The notes beneath the pieces were generated by a model, which saw nothing but the letters and a program-made list of their open reading frames with translations, was not told where the DNA came from and made no database searches. This document shows positions 20,861-31,261 of a stretch of DNA of 64,000 bases, piece after piece (position 1 is the first letter of the stretch; every line of letters begins with the position of its first letter). Source of the DNA: Rachycentron canadum (taxonomy: Eukaryota > Chordata > Actinopteri > Carangiformes > Rachycentridae); assembly GCA_038496675.1 (NCBI GenBank), contig CM076659.1, positions 14,156,247 to 14,220,246 on the forward strand, read 5' to 3'. The translations under genes were made by a program, and so were the position numbers.

Positions 20861-21000
20861 TAATTTAGTAGACACTTTTATCCAGAACACCTTATAGTAC
20901 CTTGAAGACATACTTTTTTTATTATGGGTGGCCCCAGTTGGAATCAAACCACCATTGCTGGCAGAAACACTAAGTTGCCTTACAACTACCGCTATTCGAA
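20861..21000. repeat. degenerate teleost interspersed repeat
   Basis: It contains TAATTTAGTAGACACTTTTA followed by TCCAGAACACCTTATA, then a block near CCCAGTTGGAATCAAACC. This resembles the common fish repeat with 'gacgcttttatccaaagcgacttac' and a tRNA-like box B segment. Family assignment is from memory. Confidence 0.5.
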
Positions 21001-22929
21001 TGACATGGTTCTGCGCTTAGTCATTCACAGACTCTCTGAGTCACTCGATCTCACACTCACGTGGGATATGTTGAAGCAGTACTCACTGAGCTGCACTTTT
21101 CACAGTAACTCTACATGGCACATGCTACTTTCGTATACATGCACTCACTGTTTCCTCACATACATTGCAAAGAATGTCCACTTTAAAAGCATTTTTATTG
21201 TATTTTGAAATCCTGTTATTTAAAAGTTCAGCCATGAAGTTGGGTAATGTTTATGTCCATCTGTATTATCTTGTATCAACAAGTTTCTTAACTGAAATAT
21301 TAATTTGGAATTAGTACATACTATTTGTTACAGTAGTTGACATTTCAAAACATCCCTAAAAAGTTGCTTCAAGTTGTAAAATTGTCAACTAGCTGTTTAG
21401 ATAAAGTGGTAAATAAGTGTTATCCCAGTAAAGCATAAATTATGGTTTATGTACCTCTCACCAAAGTGCACAGTGGGACAGTAATGTGTTGAAGATGCAG
21501 TCAGGGATGGCTGTCCACCTTCAGTGGTCCTTGCAACCGCTTCCAGGTTTTGGTTTCCATGGCAACATAATCTGTAGTATCCTCAGGCTTGTCTTTGCTC
21601 CTGTTTTTTTTTTTTTTTCTCCCCCTACTAAAGATTCAGTCTTGAGCCCGATCAGTTTTCCATTTTCCTGGAAAATGTGTTCCTCTGTCTCATTCCTCTC
21701 TCAGTCTGATCCTCTCCTTTTTAGTCTTCTTGTTTCTGGTTTAAGAGAGAGTCCAGGTTTAAATCACAGTAAGCCCATATCTTCATGCTGTGGAGACTGC
21801 CTGTAGTCTGTCTTTTAGAGTGTTCAACTCACTGTAAAGCCTGCCTCAGTTTGAATCCCCACCACCCCTTCCCTCCTCAAGACTGGGAGGGTTTTTCCTA
21901 TTGGCCCTGGTCATTGTGTGAATCAAACCAAGCTTCACTTCTTTCATTTAAGTCTATTTCTCCCCGTCTCTGTCTCTGTCTGCTTTTTTTTATATATCTT
22001 TTTGTTGCAATGCCCACGCATCTACGTTATATATCAAATCTATCAAACTGACAGCTTCTACTTTATCTTCTTTTCTTTTTCCCTCTTCCCTTGTGTTTGA
22101 CATTTGCATTTACATTTTCAGGAAGTGTAAGACATTTTTGCCACCATGAAAAGTTACAATAATCCCCTCCAAAAAAACCTAAATGATCCTCTCTCCTTGA
22201 CATTGTAACCACATCACATTACAACCCATAACCCCCAATCCATAAATCATTGCATACATGTACCCAGATACACTAACAAAATGCTTTGAAAAATGCCACA
22301 ACTTGCATTCCTCGATGCAACTGAGACAATAATCCTGGTCTGTTTTGTGGCTCTTTCTGAACTGACCACTGGGCACAGACACTGAAAACACTGACTGTCA
22401 CTTCTGCCATCAAAGCACTGAAACATCAACAGACTATGCAAAACCTCAGATGGGTACAGCCTGAACAATAACCCCTTCAACAGACCAGTGGATGATGACA
22501 CTTTTGCATGACAAAACTTCATTTGTCTGTAAATTACCATGATGCATTTTGCTGAGCTGTGTTGTGAGACCTGCTGCTCGAAAAGGAGGCAGATCCCTGT
22601 TGTAAGAAATAATTTATCACCCTCTAGTGGTAGAAAGAAAAAGTGCAAAGCTCGAAAGACAGTGCTACATTCATTGCAGTGGCAATGTTAAAAAAAATCC
22701 AAGCTCACACCATAGTAACAGATAGAGGGCCAACTTTAATAATACAAGTAAGTAAAAGTGTCTTTAAATATGGTATAAAAATAAATGCAGGAGAGAATAA
22801 CAAAGAATTATGTTCTACATAAGACAGGAGACAGCATTTTTGTAATTTTGAATGTGACTTTACAAGTGCAATGAAAACCATATGTGCTAATTATTGTAGT
22901 GCAATAAAATAATTCAAAGCAAAATAAAT

Positions 22930-22985
22930 TCACAATAAATAATATTAATAATAATAATTATATATATGTATATATATTGTATATT
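22930..22985. repeat. AT-rich simple sequence
   Basis: AATAAT units followed by TATATATGTATATATA-like sequence downstream of rgs7. Confidence 0.8.
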
Positions 22986-23491
22986 CATTCTGCACAACAC
23001 TTCCCATAGCGTGACAAAGTATCTGTGACCTCAGATCATGTAAAGCGATGATATTGGTTAGATTTATCAGTTTAAGCTGTCATTTTATATTTTTTTCTAT
23101 GTGTTTTTTCTTTTTTCTCTCTGACATCATTTGTTTCAGCTGGAAGTGAGAGAGGGGGCTCTGATCCAGCAGTTATGATGGAAAGAACTGGAATACTGGA
23201 TTTGATTCTCTTTTTTTTTTTAATCACATTTTTCACCTTGCCGGTCTGTCAGTGTCCTCACAAGTCCAGCAGTGCCTCCTTTCTGAGAATACTGGAAATA
23301 TATCAGGTACTGTAAGAGGAGAGAGAAGAAGGAGCGTCCTCTCCATGGACATGCAACATCTGGTGGACAACAGACGAACAGACGGCCCAGTTCATTGCCC
23401 GGCTGAGCCTAGAGCGGATGGACAGACAATGATGATGAAGAGATGAGATGGTCCCCCTCTCCATGTCCCAGAGAGAGAGATGGCATTGATT

Positions 23492-23542
23492 TTAGCATGA
23501 TGGCACACGACTGGTCAGCCTCTTGGATGCTGTGGTTTTACC
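23492..23542 (-). CDS. rgs7: rgs7 terminal exon (GKTTASKRLTSRVPSC stop)
   Basis: 17 codons after the acceptor ccagtgcag: GKTTASKRLTSRVPSC and TAA. It corresponds to the human alternative ending GKSLTSKRLTSLAQSY and is in phase with exon 14. Confidence 0.88.
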   Translation of the reverse strand, partial: GKTTASKRLTSRVPSC

Positions 23543-25643
23543 CTGCACTGGGAGAAGAGGGAGGAACAGAATGTGAAAGTGGGAACACAAGAAAATAAAT
23601 GCTTTTGTGGGTATCACAAGATATCTACAGTGGTTGGCAGCATCACAGTATAATAACAAAATGCTAATGTTCAGAATGCTTTGGACATTACCTGGAAGCA
23701 AGAGCCTTCAGAACAAGTTCTTACTTTTCTGTGGAGACAAAAAAATGGCACATTAAAAGTAATTTAAGTAAAGTAATTTTACTGTACAGGGGATTACTCT
23801 GCCATCATTATAAAGTCATTCAAAGAAGCAAAACTTGAACATTTGAACACTTTCAGTGTAGGGTATTCATATGATATTTTATCATAAAGAACACAACATA
23901 CAAACAAACATCTCGAAAGCGACGTAGATTTGGTTGTTTCTTCCTTTTCAAATCCATGGCAGTAATAATAAAATCTTCCTTGCCAGAATGACAAGCAGAG
24001 AAAACGTAGGAGGCATGAGACACAGCAGGTTTTAAGCACATACATACACCTGTTTAATCCTGAATTATTCATCATGTTATGACACACTCTACACACTCTC
24101 TGCTATTCATAATGGTTTCTACAAGCCTGACAGGAGTCATGATCAGCTACTCTATCATCCACACCTTTAGCAGACTCTATTAATACCTTGTATTCACACT
24201 CTCTGCCCTTCATTGGTTTTGCTGACATGTAGGAGCCACTTTGTTTGACATATTCTTTGGTTTGCACTATTAACCAGCTGTCACATACACTGTATTCAGA
24301 AATTTTAGATCCATTTCAGCTGCAGCACATGTTTGTATCCTTAAAGCAGCTCTAAGCGACAGTTGTGGTATTAGCACAAATTATTGCATGCAAATTCAAT
24401 TGCTTGGAGTGCCAAGTCTACTTGCAGAAAACATCCTGCAGCATGGGATGGGATAACTTTTGTTCAGGAGTCAGCTGAAGCTGGGTTCATCAGGATGCAT
24501 GTGCTTTTCTAAATCTGTCAGGTCTACAATTTTATGCTGTTATCAAAAATCTATCTGTGTATACTTTGTGGATTGAATTATATTGATGCTGCCTCTGTAG
24601 CAGATTGTGTGTCCATACAGATGATTGCAACAGAAATTAAAATTTCCGTGATTGTTCAGTATGTGAGTGGATTTCTGGGAATGGGCTTTAAGTCTTTTTA
24701 AACAGACTTTGAAAAAGTGTGATTGTGGGAGCCTGGATGGCAGGTTTCAGTGTCACCAAGACTCAAGAGTCAGTGACCGTACAACCAACTGCAAGTTTCA
24801 AACTAAAACCATTGTGTAGCCAGTGTTTTGGATTAGACTTTTTTTTTTTACCTTCTTCTTGGCCTGTAATAATTCCTGGTAGGCACTGGAACGAATGAAA
24901 CGACTGTAAGAATCACTCTTCATCAACTTGTAGATGTGTTCCTGTTGTAGAAACAAATAATATGAAAATTATACATTAAAGGAATCCGGCACAAGTATAG
25001 CTTAGAGCACCAAAACAGAGCTGTGTCACAAATTACCAGGGAGTAAAGAAATGATCCAGAGCAACATTTAACTTTTCTGTGTAAGAAATAAGCTATGAAT
25101 GTGACTTGTTTATATCATTTGCTTTTGAAGAATCCCTTACCTGTGCATCCTCAAAGGCGTAGCGTCCAGGATCTTTGACATTCTGGGTGGTTTTGTCATA
25201 GCTCTTGGAGTCCACATTGATGGCGCTGGGTGCTCCAGGGGCTAGAAACTCCTGCCAGATCTCCTGAACTCGAGTTGGAACTTCTCTGATGGGACGTTTC
25301 TTTAGTTCCTGGACCGCTAGCCAGAACCTACGGACCAGAGTTTACAATTAGATAATTCTTGAATCTTGATGTATTATCTCTAGACAACTAAGTGAAAGTT
25401 TTCATGGCTAAGAAGAATCAAAATAGAAAAAATGGTCCCACACTGGGTCTGTTTTTAAATATTGTCAGTTAATCTGTTTAACAGATTCAACTGTCACTCA
25501 TTTTTTTTATAGTCATAACTCAAATTCATCCAGTGATGACAACTTTTTGTGTATCGGCCTCAACTCAGTTCTTTGTTTCCTTGGCAGATTTTCAAGTGAT
25601 GATTACACAAGGATTTAACATAATGAAGACCATAAGTCTTCTG

Positions 25644-25683
<40 letters not shown>

Positions 25684-27220
25684 TTTGTTAAAAAAAAAAA
25701 ATCTCAACAAATCAATATTTGAATTACTCATGCCAGTACTATAAATATAAAACCAATATTGTAGAGAATATAATTTCCAGTTGTGCTGTCATAAATCAAA
25801 ATGTACATTTTTAGGCCCAAGACTTTATTTTCTCCATAAATGACCCAAACTCTGTTAAGAAAAGGCAAGGGACAATATGTAAAGCTCAATCGTGGCTCGA
25901 TAAATAAAGGGTCATTAAAGGCACTGAAGCTGAGACTCTGCTGCAATACTAGGCTCTTAGTCGCAACATTACTTCTGAGATGGTTTTTTGATTAGCAAAC
26001 AACAGCATACATAGTCTGTACAGCATACATAGTATTATCAACAATTCAGCAATTAATTTAAAGAACAATTATAAGAGTTTGTACCATTGTCTTGTTATCA
26101 CAGAGAAGAAAGACACACAGAAAGAAATGTATAACTGTGACTGCAGCGAGAATGTTTTCAGTGTTTGCCTTACTTAGATATACTTCAGAGACTAAATTTA
26201 ATTTAATTTTCAACAGATTCAATTCAATTCAATGAAACTGACCACATTAACAGCCTTGGGCAGAAAACAATACAGACATCTACCATCAGAGGGAGCAGAG
26301 GAGCCATCCTGCATAGTGCTTACTGTATTCATCTTTAGCTATTTGCATGTACCTTTAATACTCAGTATATAGTATTCTTGTTACCGCCAATAAACCCATT
26401 AACATAGTATTCCTGCCAACCTGTGTTATCCTAACCAGGGCTACAGTTGCATATATCTTTTTAAAAGTATGCTCCCATCAGCTCTCTCTGTGTCAATGAA
26501 ACCATATTACTTAGTTCTCATACATGAGAAGAAACAATGACCCCATTCAGTAAGAGATAGTTATTAGTTTCCATGCTGTTGTTGACATGAAAGCGTACCC
26601 ATCATTATGTGAGCATTTGTTCTGTCTGTAAAAACCCATTCAAGTAAGATATTATTATCTTATTATCAGAGAATCACGGAACACTGATGTTTATTTATCC
26701 CAGACGAACGAATGGAAGTCTTGCACAATATTGTATGTTTCAGGGAGTTTTCTACAGTGTGTGTGATCATTTCAACTGTATGTACTGTGTGTTGTGAGCA
26801 CAGCAAAGCGCGAATTCAATCTTCCACAGTCTCTCACGTGTGTGTTCATGTGTGTGTTCACTTGTATTAATCACGTTGTGGCAAATATATCCGTTAACAC
26901 AGTCACAGTGTGAGGTCCCATGTGGGAACAAAAAGCTGCTCCCATTAAATTTAACCATTTATTTTAGGCTTAAGACTTAGGTTTGTGGTTGAGGTCGCAA
27001 TTTGCAAACATTTAGGCAGCTGTAAAGGTTGGGATCAGGCCTGTAGCAGAACATGCTGCTACAATTTACTTATGGTTAAAGGCACAGTCCACAATCCAAT
27101 CTGCTACTTTGACAAACGAGAAAAATTTTTTTTTACTGAAGCAGTGACTATTTCCATTTTCTGCTACTTTATACTACTAATACTAATGCTACTTTCTACT
27201 TTACTTTACATTTCAGAGGC

Positions 27221-27282
<62 letters not shown>

Positions 27283-30200
27283 TTATTTTTTTATTTTTTT
27301 TTACTGCGGTATTTTTACACTTACAATTTTTCGTTGCTTTGCATAAATAAATATTAAACATTTTATAAATTATAATAAAATATAATAAAATGTTTTAGAT
27401 TAGAAGGCTATTGTGCAAGATGAACCGGATGTTATTTTTCTTGGCTGAATCTGAAATTCACGATTTAAAAAAAAAAGTCCCTGTTTTACAATTTCCGACT
27501 ATAACTGAGAGCTACACAAATATTTACTGACTTAATTCAGTTGTGTTTCATTTCCTACAATAGTAAACATAAGTCACGTGACTGCTGAGTGGCTACAGGG
27601 GGGTCAACATAAGTCACGTGACTGCGGCCTGGTTAAGGCTCGATGGATGATGGTTGTGATCGATGTTGACCATCATCGGTGCCGCGGCTCAGCAGGGGGC
27701 CGGGCTGCAGGTGAGTTCAGCGGTCAGCCACGAAACCGGACACACAAGATCGCGTTCAAGCGTTTTTGGTGTGTTTAAGTTTGTCACTTTGGTCTTTAAA
27801 GTAGAGATTTGTGTCCTCTCCGTCCCCATTGTGAAAAAAAAAACTTCCACGGATGTTGTGTGTAGTTGTGTCTGTATTGTGTTTTGACACGAACCGGAAG
27901 AAGCGGATGTTTGAGACTGATCGGCCGGTCATTGCCGATCACAATGAAAAAATTGACTTTCCGGTCGCCAGCTGATCGATTGGTATCGATTAACCACCAG
28001 TAACAAAAAACCATTAAAAAGCTGCTTCTATCATTGGATCAATAATATTAATAAAATTGTGTGGCATTTATTATTTTATTGATATTATAAATTTTGCTGA
28101 TAGAGTTTCTGAATTTCTTTAATACAGAAATGTATTTACAGTCCTATGCGTATACATAAAACTCTCATAGTGAATCTGAATAAACTTAACATTTACGTGA
28201 TTAAAAAAATCATAAAACACTGGGCCTCAAAGGTCAGGTTAAGCTTCTAAAGAATTAATTTTAGGCTATATTTTTTTATTTATTTTATTTATTGTGTGTG
28301 CATGTACACATTGAGGTGCAGCATATGCATTTCATCATTACCTGAGATTTTCTGAGCTGAACTCAGACTCCAGGAACTTCAGGAACTGTTCTCTTCCCAC
28401 AGGATCTTTGAGAACCTCATCAATGCCAAAAGCCCACCTCTTTACCCTCTGCTGGCCTGGCTCCTTACTGGAAGAGGACATACAAACATGTAGCAAGTCT
28501 TTTAGGTAAGTTTGCAAAGCAATGATCTATAAACTGTGAAAATAAAACAGCAGATCTTTGTATCCATAAATACATCAAATATACATTAACATAGACATAC
28601 AGATATACATTATACCCACCTGGCTTCGAGCTCCCAGAGTGTGGTGTCATCTGAGATCCAGGGGTTGGATGGATCTGGAGGCGTGAGGAAAGGGTCGTAT
28701 TCAACGTACTGCTCTGTGTAGCCCAGCAAACTGTTTTTTGTGGAAACAACAGAGAGCATATGAATGACATCTGTTTGTATCACGGGTAGAAATTCTGTGG
28801 AAATTTTGCTCCGTGCCAATCTGTGCGTGATTATGATTCAGTTATTTGCAAGTTTTAACTGACAAATGGAAAAAGTTAAATCCTCTTGAGAGCAAACAAT
28901 TCAAATTAAAATGAAAAGTAGAGTCTGACAAGAGAGACTTGTATTGGCCCACAACACGAGAGCTGTCTTTGCCGAATGCACCTTTCTTTCAGCGAAGGAA
29001 ATGACAAACGGACACGTTGGGTGCCATCCAGCATCTGGCATTGTTGGCACTAAGGCTCACAGAGGGCATTGTCTGGGCCCAAACACTCCTCAAGGTCATC
29101 GAAGCTCTTAATTCCATGCCATGTTAGGCCGTTTAACAGCTCAATAAACAGATCGATGGCTAAACTGAATAAAGACACAGAACATCACTCACCTCTCTGC
29201 CACTTTGGACATTTTCAGTCGATGCCTGTCTAATTGCAATTGCCAAAAGGTGATCTGAAACCATAGCAGGGAACAATTAGGGTGTGCCACTCTCCGGGAA
29301 TTCACAAGAAATCCCTGGTGTATTTACATGCACATTGTTGTCTACTTGTCATATTCCTAGTGAATTGACACTTAATGCGATGAATTGCATACACAACAAT
29401 TGTACAACGTATGTTTGCATGGCTTATTGTGTGCGCAACATTGCAGTGCATCGTAGATGTCTCTTGGTCATAAACGAGGCTCTGCAGAGAAACGTTCTTT
29501 CTTACTACAGGGTAAATCCACCATAGTGTTGGACTAAATTTGTCCACTGCAATTTCATAATGAACCATCAACTCACAACCCACAATTACAATCTTATTCT
29601 GTGTGAAATACTGCACCATCATAATAGCAGTCAGCCACAGTGCAAGCATTCCTGGCTTTTAAAGGGAATGGGAGATGGATCTCTGGTTAGTTGATTACAT
29701 ATGCCCAAAACAATCCCATGATTAATTAAGAAACTATCTACAGCCCTTCTTAACCAAGCAAAAGTGGATATGGACATGCACTAAATGCACTTGCACGATG
29801 CACTTTAGACAATGTGCTTTGGACTGTCAAAAGTAAAGCCCTGTATCTTCAATAAAAGAGTGCCACCTGCAGGTCTAACCTGTTCCTGCAGTTCTTCTTC
29901 TGTTGGCTGCTTGGCCTCTGGGGCGGGGGTGTGGGTTGGGCTGTGGGTACGGATGTCATTCTGCAGCCCATACACAGACTGAGACAAGAAAACAACATCA
30001 AAATGAAATAGAACAATCAAAAGTAGTAGCCTTACAACTGCTGACAAACACAATCTGTAGATGTTTCTGTTTCAGAGTTATTAACCCTGACCTTAAAAGA
30101 AAGATGCACTGTACCTTTCTGGTTTTGTGGGGATTTTTCATTCTGGAGGACTTCTTTATGTCGACTTCTGTTGTATTCACACATCCAGGCTGTGAGAAGA

Positions 30201-31209
30201 GTAAGGAGGAAAATCAGGAATTCCCGAGTTAATTCATCTAAAATTAAACTGTTAAAACATAAGCTATTTATGCGTTGCCCTCAAGGATGACTGGGAAGGT
30301 GCATTTTTGCCACCATTATGTGAGCTGCAGTAAATCTAATCCAATATGCTGAGCTGGGGCGTGAAGTGAGTCTGAGAAGTTTCCAGGACAATGTGTCAGA
30401 TGCTGGTTAATTAAACATGGAATGTGCCAATTCTAGCAAAACAAGTAAACCAGCGGGAAATCAGAGTCTTAGTGTGCAAATTCTGGCTGATTGAACAAGT
30501 GGTCTAATCTAGGTCTCTTCTAGGAGAACAGAGCTAAGTAGCTTGACAGCGTCACTGTGAAATTTGAATTAATATTGATTATGTTGCTCCAAGGACGCAT
30601 AAATTGAACTTGTTATTTTCCAATTAAGCATGGAGCAGTGGCTTTTGGAGAAATACAGCAGAGGAGACCCTTTAACCTCAAGGGGGAAGCTAAATGCTAA
30701 TGCTAAGCAATTGTGTGTATGTGTGTGCGTGCGTGCGTGCGTGCGTGCGTGCGTGTGTGCGTGCCTGCGTGTGTGTGTGGGTGGGTGGGTGGGTGGGTGT
30801 GTATGTATGTGTGTGTGTGTGAACATGGTAAAGAGCAGCTGTGAAGCTGATGTGTTGTGTGGGTATTGATGTGACGTTGCATCTGTATGGCAGAGAAATG
30901 CACAACAGATTTGCAGCGTGTTCATCTCTTTACACAGTCCATACATCACAGGAATCATGTACAGCTCATATTAATTGCATAATCTATAAAGCATGTGTAA
31001 CATTTTCAAAACACTATTTCTTTGTCATACAGCTTGACATGTCCCTGCTGCCTGTGAAATGTGTGGAATAGATTAAAATAACCTAGAGAGCGTCAGTAAT
31101 TTACCATATCTGTCATCTGTGTGTGTGTGTGCGTGCGTGTGCGTGTGTGTGTGTGCATGTGTGTGTGTGTGTGCATGTGTGTGTGTGTGTGCATGTGTGT
31201 GTGTGCGTG

Positions 31210-31261
<52 letters not shown>

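Larger units (their letters stand above)
16276..23491. other. grem2 upstream flank and rgs7 3' flank, no gene seen
   Basis: About 7.2 kb without a recognisable coding exon. It should contain the non-coding first exon and promoter of grem2 and the 3' UTR of rgs7, neither identifiable from motifs. It holds a T-rich stretch (17484 to 17520), a GC-richer patch with a G-quadruplex motif (18050 to 18300), CA-rich tracts (19170 to 19260 and 20510 to 20640), a degenerate interspersed repeat (20861 to 21000) and an AT-rich stretch (22920 to 22985). Longer open frames here, such as 22247 to 22648 minus, match nothing I know. Confidence 0.65.
25328..28341 (-). other. rgs7: rgs7 intron 12-13, contains CpG-rich island and mobile-element debris
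   Basis: About 3.0 kb. It holds a CA microsatellite (25646 to 25682), a GT/TA compound repeat (27221 to 27282), a degenerate interspersed repeat (27140 to 27225) and the promoter-like segment at about 27560 to 27990. Confidence 0.75.

Noticed and set aside
21785..21900. tRNA-like box B (GTTTGAATCCCC) suggesting a tRNA gene or SINE
   Set aside because: No box A at suitable distance and no cloverleaf could be drawn by eye.
22247..22648. 133-codon minus-strand open frame between grem2 and rgs7
   Set aside because: No recognisable domain, no coding-like composition, and no sign of splicing; likely chance.
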